A DNA stretch of 64,000 bases from SURF-21 sp964462595 (GTDB lineage: Bacteria > Actinomycetota > Geothermincolia > Geothermincolales > RBG-13-55-18). The stretch spans positions 1 through 64,000 of the forward strand of contig CAYWXM010000016.1 of assembly GCA_964462595.1 (NCBI GenBank), in the 5' to 3' direction. Below are positions 7,970 through 16,135 of this stretch, piece after piece. A model generated the notes under the pieces. It was given only the letters and a program-made list of their open reading frames with translations, was not told the origin of the DNA and ran no database searches. How positions within the stretch are numbered: position 1 is the stretch's first letter; each line of letters starts with the position of its first letter. Position numbers and translations under genes: made by a program.

Positions 7970-8605
7970 TCAACCGGGAGGGGGGACCTCCAGCCTTCCA
8001 TCAGCTATACCTATGAGGCGATTGACCACCTCGCCACAGAGCATGCGCAACTCGAAGGCGTTCAGGTACGAGGTTGCCGATAGGTCGAACAGTATACGCG
8101 CGTTGGCTTCGAACTCCTCGTCACCCCGCCAGATGATGAACAGGAGCGGAAGGCGCGGGAAGGTGTTGATCACCATTCCCAGGTCTCCCTGGTCGACCCC
8201 CCTCCCCCCTAACTTCTCGCAGGCGGATTGCATCCCCTCGAGATCGTCTCCGAAGCGCCTGCAGACCCTCTCCTCTACGGTATCCGTGAAGCTCTTGGTG
8301 TAAAACATGCCGTCCTTCAGCTCGCGGTACGGAACCCACTGGTTGGCGATGGGAACGGCCTTTGAGTTGGCCATGTAGAGTATGGCCAGAAGCTTGATCA
8401 CGTATGTGTCCAGAAAAACCGGCAACCTGAATTCCAGCTCAGGATGGCTGATAAACATCTCCCAGCGCATTATCTGCAGCCTGAACTCCCCGTTCTCGTA
8501 CGGAATGCCGGTCCTTTCCGCTATATCCCCTGCGTCACTCTCTCTTAGAGCCAGGCTGGGCTCCTCGAAAGGATCCCTGGCCTTACCGCGGTCTTCCTCG
8601 CTCAT
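7970..8605 (-). CDS. DUF3786 domain protein
   Basis: A 211-residue protein from the ATG at 8605, which has GGAAGG six bases upstream; a second ATG at 8611 would add two residues. Its C-terminal half carries the pattern I associate with DUF3786 (PF12654): FPRLPLLFIIWRGDEEF, then ARILFDLSATSYL and a closing ELRMLCGEVVNRL helix. DUF3786 is found mainly in anaerobes, and its function is not established. There are no obvious cofactor cysteines, signal peptide or membrane helix. It sits upstream of the PadR operon with a 123-base gap, so it may be its own unit. Confidence 0.7.
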   Translation of the reverse strand: MSEEDRGKARDPFEEPSLALRESDAGDIAERTGIPYENGEFRLQIMRWEMFISHPELEFRLPVFLDTYVIKLLAILYMANSKAVPIANQWVPYRELKDGMFYTKSFTDTVEERVCRRFGDDLEGMQSACEKLGGRGVDQGDLGMVINTFPRLPLLFIIWRGDEEFEANARILFDLSATSYLNAFELRMLCGEVVNRLIGIADGRLEVPPPG

Positions 8606-8671
8606 CTGCATCCTTCCAGACTCTGCTGACGCTCCTCCCTTTGCCTCACGATAGGCGCTCCCTGGATGCGG

Positions 8672-8926
8672 CTAAGTCCTACCGGCAGCCTTAGCGCTCT
8701 CGTGCCCTACGCATTTCATCCTTCGGAAGTCCACGAAATCACCACCGGCCATCCTGGTTTCCGGCGCGGGTTTCAATCCTCCACCCTCGTGAATGCCACT
8801 ATAGACCATGTTTACGCTGTGGCGGGAGCCCTCCGGGAATATGGTCTCGCTGACGCACAGCACCTTACCTGCCTGAGCCATCGTATTCCTTTTCCCGGAG
8901 CTCCTCTCGAAAACTGCCCCTCCCAT
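8672..8926 (-). pseudogene. Possible decayed NUDIX hydrolase fragment
   Basis: An 84-codon open frame whose middle (KVLCVSETIFPEGSRHSVN followed by MVYSG) and end (MAGGDFVDFRRMK) resemble the part of NUDIX hydrolases just after the Nudix box. The box itself is absent. The frame opens only a few residues before this segment, and the preceding 54 bases to nrdG contain stops in the relevant frames. I read it as a degraded remnant. It could instead be a chance open frame, since resemblance to the family is by eye only. It is the sole content of the 368-base gap between the DUF3786 gene and nrdG. Confidence 0.35.
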
Positions 8927-8979
8927 GCTACCCCCATGAACTCAGGACACGATACGGTTATCCGAAAATCTCCATCACC

Positions 8980-9702
8980 TCAAGCTTGGGGTACGCCTAC
9001 CAGCCCCCTTACCTGCATGGGCACAAAACGCGAAAGGATGTCTGCCCATTCAAGCATCATCTCATCCGGATACCCCTTCAAGTCCGAGAGTGAAGGGTCC
9101 AGGGTGTTACCGGATCGGAACTGCTGCAGCACGAACACATCCGCGCCGGCCAGCCTCTGCGCCATTATCTCCAGGTCCTCTAACTCCACCAGCCCCGGCA
9201 CCACCGTGCAGCGGAACTCGTGCTCGACCCCGCTCGCGATTATCGTGTCTATCGATTCGGCGATGCGGGAGGAATCCACCGGCCTGCGTACTAAATCGGA
9301 ATACTTTTCCAGGGTCGTTTTAAAGTCCATGGCCACGAAATCAGCCAGGCCCTTCGAGAGTATCTGGGAGAGCATGTTCGGCCTGGATCCATTACTGTCC
9401 ACCTTTACCCCCATGCCCAACTCCCGCAACCTCTCGCAAAGAAGCGGCAGATCGTCGTGTATGGTCGGCTCACCCCCGGTTATGGAAACCCCGTCGATCC
9501 ACCCCCTGCGCTCGCTCAGGAAGTCGGCAAGTTCGTCCCAATCGACTCTGTCCGAGGGGTCTCCCTCCTCCAGCAACTCGGCGTTGTGGCAGTAGGGGCA
9601 GCGGAAATTGCAGCCTCCCAGGAAAAGCACCGAGCATATCTTCCCCGGCCAGTCCAGCATGCTCGTAGGCAGGAGGCCCCTCATGTTGTTTAAGTAAGAC
9701 AT
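8980..9702 (-). CDS. nrdG: Anaerobic ribonucleoside-triphosphate reductase activating protein
   Basis: A 240-residue radical SAM enzyme that uses S-adenosylmethionine and a [4Fe-4S] cluster to generate the glycyl radical on NrdD. The cluster motif is C-x3-C-x2-C in GCNFRCPYCHN; the SAM-binding SITGGEPT and the later DFKTTLEKY segment are present. The frame is open upstream to 9918, but that part is arginine-rich nonsense overlapping the previous gene. The ATG at 9702 (MSYLNNMRGLLPTS) is the credible start and overlaps the thioredoxin-like gene by 13 bases. It is the last gene of the nrdR-nrdD-trx-nrdG operon. Confidence 0.93.
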   Translation of the reverse strand: MSYLNNMRGLLPTSMLDWPGKICSVLFLGGCNFRCPYCHNAELLEEGDPSDRVDWDELADFLSERRGWIDGVSITGGEPTIHDDLPLLCERLRELGMGVKVDSNGSRPNMLSQILSKGLADFVAMDFKTTLEKYSDLVRRPVDSSRIAESIDTIIASGVEHEFRCTVVPGLVELEDLEIMAQRLAGADVFVLQQFRSGNTLDPSLSDLKGYPDEMMLEWADILSRFVPMQVRGLVGVPQA

Positions 9703-9950
9703 GATGATCCGAGTTGTTCCGATACTTCTTGGGACTTGGGCACGCTGCAGCGCCAGGAATACAACTCGTTCCCGCTTTCGTCCACCACCACTATCGATGG
9801 CGTGCAGAGGACGCTGTAAAAAGCCGCCTCCGCCAGGCCTTCCGGCTCTTCGACATCGTAGACCTCGGTCGCGGGAAAGCCGCTTGCGACCTCTTTGGCT
9901 GCCGGGCATACCGGGCAATTCGGCTTAACGAAAACCTTTAGATACTGCAT
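9690..9950 (-). CDS. Small thioredoxin/glutaredoxin-like protein, candidate NrdD reductant
   Basis: An 86-residue protein with an N-terminal CxxC redox centre (KPNCPVCPAAK, Cys12 and Cys15) and a cis-proline-like STPSI-equivalent (CTPSIVVVDESG), both typical of the thioredoxin fold in NrdH or glutaredoxin size. It overlaps nrdD by 26 bases and nrdG by 13, so it is translationally coupled between them. Class III reductases may use formate or a thioredoxin/NrdH-type protein as electron donor. The embedded position makes this protein a good candidate for the latter, which is inference. No thioredoxin reductase gene is nearby. Confidence 0.75.
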   Translation of the reverse strand: MQYLKVFVKPNCPVCPAAKEVASGFPATEVYDVEEPEGLAEAAFYSVLCTPSIVVVDESGNELYSWRCSVPKSQEVSEQLGSSCLT

Positions 9951-12747
9951 GCTCCATGCCCCCTTTCAGGTCCGTTCTGACGCGCTCCTTGAGCTCACCT
10001 ACCTTGCCCTTGTTCCAAGTGGTTATCTTGGAGAAGTACCCTACGATGCGGGTTATGCCGTAGATGTCTTCCGATCCGCAGGTCGGGCATTTATCGTGCA
10101 GCCCGCGATGGGTCCGCTTGCATACGTTGCACACGGTGAATTCGGGAGAGAACGCTATCTGCGACGACTGTGTGTTCTTAAACGTCTTCATAACGAAGTT
10201 GCTTATGGAATCCGGATCCGGCTGGCTCTCCCCCAACCATATATGTACTATGGCGCCCGCTTCTATGAGGGGGTGGAAGAGGCTTTGCTTGTTCACTCTC
10301 TCGATGTAGTCGATATTGGCCTCTACGTTGAGATGCACGCTGTTGGTATAGTAGTACTCGTCGTTGTCCACGCCGCCTTTCAACACCTGTATCGACTGGG
10401 TCGGGTAGTACTTCATGTCCAGCCTGGCCAGCCGGTAGCCGCTCGACTCCGCCGGCGATTCCTCGAGCACCATGTTTACGCCGTATTCCTTGGCCAGGCG
10501 TTTGCAGATCAGGTTCATGTTCGCGACCACCTTGAGCCCGAACTTGAGGGCTTCCTGCGACTCGTGCAGTTCCATGCCGGTGTGGTACTGCACCATTTCG
10601 TTCAGCCCGAGCAGCCCCACGAGATAGGTCAAGCGCTCAAGCCGGAGGTAAGGTTCTCCGTCCTTGGCATCACAGAGAACGGAGAGCGGGCCCTCCACCC
10701 CCAGATCGAGCAGGCTCGAGATGAACTCCTTCTTCTGCATGTGTGCCTTGGCTATCATGTGTATGGTCTTTTCCAGTTCGTGGAAAAGCACCTCGTCCGA
10801 CCCGTTAGCCTTGTAAGCGATGCGCGGAAGGTTGATGGTGATGTTCTGCAGTGCGGTAAAGCGCATCTTTTCCGGGGTCATCACTTCCTTGAGATCCTGC
10901 TCGTTGAGCTTGAGCTTCAACCTGCAGCATTGGGAAACGGTGATCTCGTCGCCGCGGTCGAACACGAAGTAGGTTATGCCCTGCTTCGAAGCCACCTCGC
11001 AGGCGAGGTTGAGAAATTCCTCGTAACCCTCGGTGCGGAAAAAATCGTCGTTGATGTGAAGCAGCGGCTTGGGGAACACGAAGGTCTTGCCCATGGCGTC
11101 GCCTTCCAGATATATCTCGAAGAGTGCCTTGAGGAAAGTCTGAGCCTCCTTCTCATAGTCCTTGTATGTCTTTCCGGTATAAACGCCCCCGGGACCTATG
11201 GCAGGAGCTTCACGGAAGTGCTTGGGCACGTTCCAGTACAGGTTGAAGTCGGTGAATACTACCTGCGACCCCCTCGCGCCGGCGAGCTGGTTGAACTCAT
11301 ATATGAGCATCTGAGCAAGCTGCTTGACGCGTTCGTAACTCAAGCCCACCAGGTAGGGAGCGAAGAACATGTTCACTGCCTCCCAACCGATGGCACCGGC
11401 ATAGTGCGACTGCAGGGTTGAAGCCATCTTCACCATATGCCCTATCAGCACCTCCGGGTGCTTGGCGGGACGCGATGTGCTGGTGATGTTGGGCAGGGCT
11501 ATACCGTACTTCTTTATGTAGTCCAGGCTGTGCCCGCCGCAGTTGTGCGAATATATCCCGTTGGCGATGAGGGTGCCGCTCTCCGTGGTCACGTCGTATA
11601 TATATACGTCCAGAACCTCCACGGGCTCCGCCATGATCACCCTGGCGCTCCTGACCGCGGTCGAAGATACCCCCATCCTCTCCCGGCCAGGGCGGAGGCG
11701 CGCCACCGCCCCCGGGGAAGCCTGCGCCGCCTCGGATACGAGTTCCTGCATCCTCTGGTGCGCCACGAGTACGTCCTCCGCGTTAAAGCGGAACTTGAAG
11801 GATGTCGCGTTGGCCTCCACGAGATGCGTGATATCGATCTCCTCCATCCCTCGTGCCCTGCCCTCGTCCACTTCCAGCGTCTCCACTTCCTCTCCCACCT
11901 GCACTACCGCAGCGGGTTTTATGTCATCCGCGGTGATAACGGGATGGTCGTGGGTGACTACGCAGTACTTCCCATCCGACGTGGCCAGGAAGATCATCTG
12001 CTTTCCCAGGCGGTCCTTTTTCACCACTCGCCTGATCTCCGTCCAGTTCCCACCGCGGTCCAGCATCTCCAACGTCCTGGGGTATTTGATCCTCACCGTC
12101 GGCTCCGGCCTGGTCTCTCGCGGCAGTATATGGTACAGCTGCTCCATGGTGGTTGTGAAAACCAGGTGAGAGCCCTTTACCCTCCAGTGCACCACAGTAT
12201 CCCCGAGGTAAGAGTAGGGCCTGACGATGAATCCCAGGTCATGCAGATGGATATCGCCAACCATGTGAGCCTTGGCGATATCCTCCGAGAATACCTTGCG
12301 CAGGGCGAATTCTTTTAGGATCGCTTCTGCCAGGGTCAGGTTGATGGACTCGGGGTTATGGGTGGTGTTCGAGTTCTCCTTGTTCGCGCTGGTTATTATC
12401 TGTTCCACGTCGTACATGGGCAACCCTATGTGGGAATGTTTCTTGTGCATGGTCCCCAGCCCACGCTCCAGCAGCTCCAGGTCCACGAGTTCGCGGATTA
12501 TGGAAGTGGTCACGGTGTTCATGCTTGCCTGTATTATCCTGTCCTCCACGCGATCCGCGATCTCCCGGGCAAGCTCCGGGCTGGCGTCCGTCTCCAGCGC
12601 CAGGGACGTGGCTATCTTCTCCTTGTCCCAGAGGTTTATCTCCTCCTTAGAGGAGGTGCTTACTAGAAGCGCTATGTCCGTAGCGTCTTCTGCCCCCTCC
12701 CTTCTTTTCAGAACCCTTATATTGCTGGCAGCTGACACTTCCTTCAC
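9925..12747 (-). CDS. nrdD: Anaerobic (class III) ribonucleoside-triphosphate reductase with an intein
   Basis: Reduces ribonucleotides to deoxyribonucleotides by a glycyl-radical mechanism without oxygen. The 940-residue precursor contains a 224-residue intein; the spliced enzyme would be about 716 residues. Residues 1-95 look like an ATP-cone allosteric domain. The catalytic core follows, then a zinc ribbon (CNVC ... CPTC, near 880-900) and the C-terminal glycyl-radical loop (RIVGYF...WNKGK). The extein join HDLGFIVRPY/CGGHSLDYIKKYG restores the family motif. The start is a GTG at 12747; a GTG three codons later is an alternative. It follows nrdR by 28 bases. Confidence 0.95.
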   Translation of the reverse strand: MKEVSAASNIRVLKRREGAEDATDIALLVSTSSKEEINLWDKEKIATSLALETDASPELAREIADRVEDRIIQASMNTVTTSIIRELVDLELLERGLGTMHKKHSHIGLPMYDVEQIITSANKENSNTTHNPESINLTLAEAILKEFALRKVFSEDIAKAHMVGDIHLHDLGFIVRPYSYLGDTVVHWRVKGSHLVFTTTMEQLYHILPRETRPEPTVRIKYPRTLEMLDRGGNWTEIRRVVKKDRLGKQMIFLATSDGKYCVVTHDHPVITADDIKPAAVVQVGEEVETLEVDEGRARGMEEIDITHLVEANATSFKFRFNAEDVLVAHQRMQELVSEAAQASPGAVARLRPGRERMGVSSTAVRSARVIMAEPVEVLDVYIYDVTTESGTLIANGIYSHNCGGHSLDYIKKYGIALPNITSTSRPAKHPEVLIGHMVKMASTLQSHYAGAIGWEAVNMFFAPYLVGLSYERVKQLAQMLIYEFNQLAGARGSQVVFTDFNLYWNVPKHFREAPAIGPGGVYTGKTYKDYEKEAQTFLKALFEIYLEGDAMGKTFVFPKPLLHINDDFFRTEGYEEFLNLACEVASKQGITYFVFDRGDEITVSQCCRLKLKLNEQDLKEVMTPEKMRFTALQNITINLPRIAYKANGSDEVLFHELEKTIHMIAKAHMQKKEFISSLLDLGVEGPLSVLCDAKDGEPYLRLERLTYLVGLLGLNEMVQYHTGMELHESQEALKFGLKVVANMNLICKRLAKEYGVNMVLEESPAESSGYRLARLDMKYYPTQSIQVLKGGVDNDEYYYTNSVHLNVEANIDYIERVNKQSLFHPLIEAGAIVHIWLGESQPDPDSISNFVMKTFKNTQSSQIAFSPEFTVCNVCKRTHRGLHDKCPTCGSEDIYGITRIVGYFSKITTWNKGKVGELKERVRTDLKGGMEHAVSKGFR
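11542..12213 (-). mobile_element. Mini-intein within NrdD (224 residues, no homing endonuclease)
   Basis: In-frame protein-splicing element covering precursor residues 179-402. Block A begins with Ser179 (SYLGDTVVHW). Block B carries the TxxH motif (THDH, residues 265-268). Block F is VLDVYIYDVTTESGTLIANG and block G is GIYSHN, ending in His401-Asn402, with Cys403 as the first residue of the C-extein. The roughly 80 residues between blocks B and F contain no LAGLIDADG or other endonuclease motif. The insertion lies next to the catalytic-site sequence PYCGGHSL, a typical conserved-site choice for inteins. Splicing competence looks intact from the residues but is untested. Confidence 0.92.
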
Positions 12748-12775
12748 CCCTCTCTCTCTCGCGTTATACCCGTTT

Positions 12776-13240
12776 CTATTTCTTTTCCTTTTTCTCCAAC
12801 AACTGGCCCAGCTCTATCTGGAATTCGCTGATGTCTTTGAAGTCTTTATAAACCGATGCGAACCTCAGGTATGCCACTTCGTCTATCTCCTTGAGCTTTC
12901 TTAGCACCACCATTCCTATGAGACTCGCGTTGATCTCCTTCTTTCCCTCTTCCCTCAGCTCCGCCTCTATCTCTGCCGCCAGATCCTCTATCTCCTGGCT
13001 CGTCGCCGGTCTCTTCTCGAATGCCTTCTTGAGCCCGGTTAATATCTTCTCTTTCCTGTACGGCTCCCTGTCTCCGTTGCGTTTTATAACCGTTACCGGA
13101 AACTGCTCGAATCTTTCAAAGGTCGTAAACCTTCTCCTGCAGCTCTTGCATTCCCTTCTGCGCCTTATTACCTGACCGTTTTCCGCACTTCGCGAATCTA
13201 TCACCTTGCTGCCGGGGTGCCCACAAAAGGGACATCTCAT
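12776..13240 (-). CDS. nrdR: Transcriptional repressor NrdR
   Basis: A 154-residue NrdR, the nucleotide-sensing repressor of ribonucleotide reductase genes. The N-terminal zinc ribbon has CPFC at 3-6 and CKSC at about 31-34, followed by RRRFTTFERFE and an ATP-cone domain from about residue 49. AAGGAGGGGG precedes the ATG. It is the first gene of the RNR operon and faces a promoter that overlaps NrdR-box-like sequences, so autoregulation with nrdD and nrdG is expected. The length is normal for the family. Confidence 0.96.
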   Translation of the reverse strand: MRCPFCGHPGSKVIDSRSAENGQVIRRRRECKSCRRRFTTFERFEQFPVTVIKRNGDREPYRKEKILTGLKKAFEKRPATSQEIEDLAAEIEAELREEGKKEINASLIGMVVLRKLKEIDEVAYLRFASVYKDFKDISEFQIELGQLLEKKEKK

Positions 13241-13265
13241 ATCTTTCCCCCTCCTTAAACGGGAT

Positions 13266-13302
13266 ATCCCATATATTGTGCCTATACCGCAATATAAAAC
13301 AC
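13266..13302 (-). promoter_or_regulatory. Two NrdR-box-like elements
   Basis: Relative to the 16-base consensus ACACWATATATWGTGT, 13266-13281 matches at about 11 positions (core ATATATTGTG). A weaker element with core GCAATATA is centred about 21 bases away and overlaps the -10 hexamer. The matches are partial, and the usual spacing between paired boxes is about three helical turns rather than two. Confidence 0.4.
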
Positions 13303-13320
13303 TAAATGTTGCGTTGTCAA
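13291..13320 (-). promoter_or_regulatory. nrdR: Sigma70-type promoter of the nrdR-nrdD operon
   Basis: On the minus strand a perfect -35 TTGACA (13320-13315) is followed, after 18 bases, by TATATT (13296-13291), a 5-of-6 match to the -10 consensus. Transcription would start near 13284, about 44 bases before the nrdR ATG. The surrounding sequence is AT-rich compared with the rest of the window. Confidence 0.75.
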
Positions 13321-13401
13321 GGGGTTTTAAGAAAAAACTGCCAATTTTTTGCTATCTTTTTACCTCAGGTTTAAACTCCTGCTTTAACCATTAACTCAAT
13401 G

Positions 13402-14118
13402 TTAACTTAAGGGTTTCTTTTTTAAGTCATACTTTAGAGAATCGAGGTAACCCTCCCACATTGGTATAGAGATCTCTATCTCTATACCCTCCCCCTTTAC
13501 GCAGGCAGTACTGAGTTTTGCGTCCAGAGGCATGTAATAAAAATCTATCGCCTTTATCCCTTCATCAGGGTTGGGAGATGAACCTGTACCTTCAATTGAT
13601 CCATCAAGTGGCTCAAAACTGAGGGTCGTTTCCTCCGCTACCTTTACCTTGTATTGAGTCTTTTCACCTTCAATTTGCATAAAAAGCCGGCCGTCTTCGG
13701 CTGTGAGCGAGGATTTCTTCATGCCCAGAGCGCTGGCAAGGTCTTCGATACCCAAGCTTATTCTCGCTTTCTGCCGGGATATATCCCTCACCTCCAACCT
13801 TCCGGAAAGAAGCGAGGGCATGCTCAGCTCCACGTCGTAGAGGTTGACGCTGCCCCTGTACGGCATCGTCTCCAGGCTGCCTTCTCCGGCATGGTATTGC
13901 ACTTCCCCCTCCCAGGTCATCTGTAGTTCGCCGATGTGATTCCGTGCCAGGCTGACCAGGTAAGGAAAGGAGTTTATGCTCACCACTAGGCTGGACGGCA
14001 GTTCGTATTGCGAGCGCAGCGCCCTCTCCATGCCATGTTGGCTCAATAGCGTCACCCCTACCTCCGCTGCCAGAAGCAGGGCTGCGAGTATCAACGTCAT
14101 GAACAATATCTTACGCAA
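13402..14118 (-). CDS. LmeA/DUF2993-like exported protein
   Basis: A 238-residue protein with an N-terminal hydrophobic segment (residues 4-24) that is a signal peptide or anchor. The body is beta-rich and resembles the DUF2993/LmeA family: VVSINSFPYLVSLARNHIGELQMTW matches the 'SFPFL..L..G' region in two parts. LmeA acts in mycobacterial cell-envelope lipoglycan maturation, and the family is mainly actinobacterial. The start is TTG at 14118, supported by AGGAGG five bases upstream. No lipobox cysteine is seen. It follows gpsA with a 265-base gap. A general lipid-binding role outside the membrane is the cautious reading. Confidence 0.65.
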   Translation of the reverse strand: MRKILFMTLILAALLLAAEVGVTLLSQHGMERALRSQYELPSSLVVSINSFPYLVSLARNHIGELQMTWEGEVQYHAGEGSLETMPYRGSVNLYDVELSMPSLLSGRLEVRDISRQKARISLGIEDLASALGMKKSSLTAEDGRLFMQIEGEKTQYKVKVAEETTLSFEPLDGSIEGTGSSPNPDEGIKAIDFYYMPLDAKLSTACVKGEGIEIEISIPMWEGYLDSLKYDLKKKPLS

Positions 14119-14326
14119 GGTATCCTCCTGAGTGAGCCATGAAGATTATACGTGCGGGCGGTGACAAACCGGTGCTGTGGAGGAAGGCCTGGTTTTCGGT
14201 CCGTCGCCTCTGACCGGAAGGCCGGGGTTATACGGGCGCCACAAACCACGCTTCGAAGGGGGGTGGTGGCATTTCCGGCATAAAGGCCGTCACCGACCGT
14301 CGCGGTTTGGAAAATTTGGCCGTGAA

Positions 14327-14365
14327 GCCCGCATAAACAACATGAAGCTATGGTGCCATGCGGGC
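14327..14365 (-). terminator. Inverted repeat downstream of gpsA
   Basis: GCCCGCAT and ATGCGGGC form a perfect 8-base stem around a 23-base loop, starting 18 bases after the gpsA stop codon. There is no clear U-tract, so a factor-independent terminator is only possible. It could instead protect the 3' end of the plsY-gpsA message. Confidence 0.3.
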
Positions 14366-14383
14366 GTCAGGGGATACCGGGTA

Positions 14384-15421
14384 TCACATCTTCCCCAGGA
14401 GAAAATCGCGGTAGAGGTACTCCTCCGACTCCTCCTTCAGGCGCCTGGTCATGAGCCTCTCCACCATCTCCGCCGGAGAAGCTTTCTCCTCTATGAGGTC
14501 AGCAACCCCCGAGGCGATGGGTATTTCAACCCCGAGATCACCCGCTATCTCCACCACCGCCCTGGTGGCGAACACGCCCTCCACGACCATCCTGGTCTCG
14601 CTCAGTATCGCCGATGGATTCTCTCCCGCCCCCAGCTTTTCACCGAAGCCACGGTTGCGGGAATGGCGGCTGATACAGGTCACGATAAGATCTCCGATGC
14701 CGGACAGCCCCGAGAAGGTGATAGGGTTTGCCCCCATGGCGCTCCCGAATCGCGCCATCTCCGCCAGCCCGCGCGTTATCAGGCTGGCCTTGGTGTTGTC
14801 GCCGAGGCCCAGCCCGTCAAGAACTCCTGCCGCTATGGCGATGATGTTCTTGAAGGCTCCCCCTACCTCGACCCCTATGACATCGTTATTGGTGTAGACG
14901 CGGAAATACGGCGAGCTGAACGAGGCCTGCAAACCGCTCGAGACAGCCGCATCGCCGCAGGCTATCACCGTGGCGCTGGGTATTTTTCTCGCCACCTCCT
15001 CGGCATGGTTGGGGCCCGACAGCACGGCTACGCCGCTTGCCGTTTCCCTTCCCAGTTCCTCGGCGATGGCCTCTGAAAGGCGGCTGTTGCTGCGATAATC
15101 GAAGCCCTTGGCCAGGTTGAGCACGGCCACGTCCTCGGGTATGTACGCCGCGGCTTCCGAGGCCACCTCACGCGTCCACCGTGAGGGCACGGCCATGACC
15201 ACCGTCTGCGTCTTCCACAGCGATCGCTCGAATTCGCTTTCCGCCACCAGGCCCGGTGCCAGCTCGACATCGCTGAGGAAAAAGGGGTTTCTCCTCTCGG
15301 CGTTTATGCCCTCCACGACTTCCTTCTCCCTCGCCCACATCCTGACCTGGTGTCCCAGAAGGGCTAGGTGCGAGGCCATGGCGGTGCCCCAACTGCCGGA
15401 GCCTATCACGGTTATCCTCAT
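14384..15421 (-). CDS. gpsA: NAD(P)-dependent glycerol-3-phosphate dehydrogenase
   Basis: A 345-residue enzyme that reduces dihydroxyacetone phosphate to sn-glycerol-3-phosphate for phospholipid synthesis. The Rossmann motif GSGSWGTAMA is at residues 7-16. The family block GAFKNIIAIAAGVLDGLG and the NTKASLITRGLAEM segment carry the conserved lysines. The ATG overlaps the plsY stop by four bases, so it is coupled to the acyltransferase that uses its product. Length and motifs are normal. Confidence 0.97.
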   Translation of the reverse strand: MRITVIGSGSWGTAMASHLALLGHQVRMWAREKEVVEGINAERRNPFFLSDVELAPGLVAESEFERSLWKTQTVVMAVPSRWTREVASEAAAYIPEDVAVLNLAKGFDYRSNSRLSEAIAEELGRETASGVAVLSGPNHAEEVARKIPSATVIACGDAAVSSGLQASFSSPYFRVYTNNDVIGVEVGGAFKNIIAIAAGVLDGLGLGDNTKASLITRGLAEMARFGSAMGANPITFSGLSGIGDLIVTCISRHSRNRGFGEKLGAGENPSAILSETRMVVEGVFATRAVVEIAGDLGVEIPIASGVADLIEEKASPAEMVERLMTRRLKEESEEYLYRDFLLGKM

Positions 15422-16056
15422 GTCCGCGCTTCCTCCGTCTGCGGCTTCCGCCGCCCTATCCTGGGCTCCTCGCCCCTGAACAATCGCTTGATGTTCTGGC
15501 GGTGTTTAAAAATCGCGAAGGCACAAGTAAGTATGGCGACGACCAGATGCGGCCAGTATTCGCCCAGTTCGCCCCCCAACACAATGCCCGAGGCTACGGG
15601 AAACGCGATAGCGCCGGTTATGGAACCTACGGACATTATGCGCGTCAAGAGGACTACCACGGCGAAAACCCCCAGTACCGCAAGCGTCACCTGCCATGGA
15701 TAAGCGGCTATGATCACTCCTCCGCTGGTTGCGATGCCCTTGCCCCCCTTGAACTTGAGGAACAGGCTCCAGTTGTGCCCGACAATGGATGCCAGCCCGG
15801 CTACAAGAGAAAGGGTGGGGCCAAGCCCCAGGGCTCTCCCGATCGCAACCGCAGCCACCCCTTTCGCCATGTCCAGGAGCATGACGGCGATGAACGGCTG
15901 CACCCCGTAATTGCGCAACACGTTGGTGGCTCCGATATTTCCCGAGCCCAGCTTCCTCAGGTCCTGCCTGAAAAGGAGCTTGGAGACCACCAGGCCGAAG
16001 GGAATAGAGCCTATGACGTAGCTGGCCGCTATCCACAGTACCGCCTCGAGAGCCAA
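15418..16056 (-). CDS. plsY: Acyl-phosphate:glycerol-3-phosphate acyltransferase PlsY
   Basis: A 212-residue integral membrane enzyme that acylates glycerol-3-phosphate from acyl-phosphate. Conserved cytoplasmic loops are visible: SIPFGLVVSKLL, SGNIGATNVLRNYG and FKGGKGIATSGG. About five hydrophobic segments span the protein. The start is TTG at 16056, with AAGGAT nine bases before it. It is paired with gpsA, a common arrangement that couples substrate and product. A palindromic element at 16110-16135, containing a -10-like hexamer, lies upstream. Confidence 0.95.
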   Translation of the reverse strand: MALEAVLWIAASYVIGSIPFGLVVSKLLFRQDLRKLGSGNIGATNVLRNYGVQPFIAVMLLDMAKGVAAVAIGRALGLGPTLSLVAGLASIVGHNWSLFLKFKGGKGIATSGGVIIAAYPWQVTLAVLGVFAVVVLLTRIMSVGSITGAIAFPVASGIVLGGELGEYWPHLVVAILTCAFAIFKHRQNIKRLFRGEEPRIGRRKPQTEEART

Positions 16057-16109
16057 CTCCTGACCATCCTTCCTTCTTTTGCCCCACGTATCGGACGCGG
16101 TCCTGACAG

Positions 16110-16135
16110 GTGATGCGTTGAATATAACACATCAC
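16110..16135. promoter_or_regulatory. 26-base inverted repeat upstream of plsY-gpsA, probable operator
   Basis: GTGATGCGTT and AACACATCAC are inverted arms matching at 9 of 10 positions around a 6-base spacer. On the minus strand the centre contains TATATT, a good -10 hexamer pointing at plsY. A repressor bound there would block RNA polymerase. The binding protein is unknown; the sequence is not the FapR consensus as I know it. Confidence 0.5.

Noticed and set aside
9895..11421. 508-codon plus-strand frame opposite nrdD
   Set aside because: Antisense of nrdD and its overlapping neighbour; no independent support.
11620..11880. Homing endonuclease inside the NrdD intein
   Set aside because: The linker between splicing blocks has no LAGLIDADG or HNH motif and is too short.
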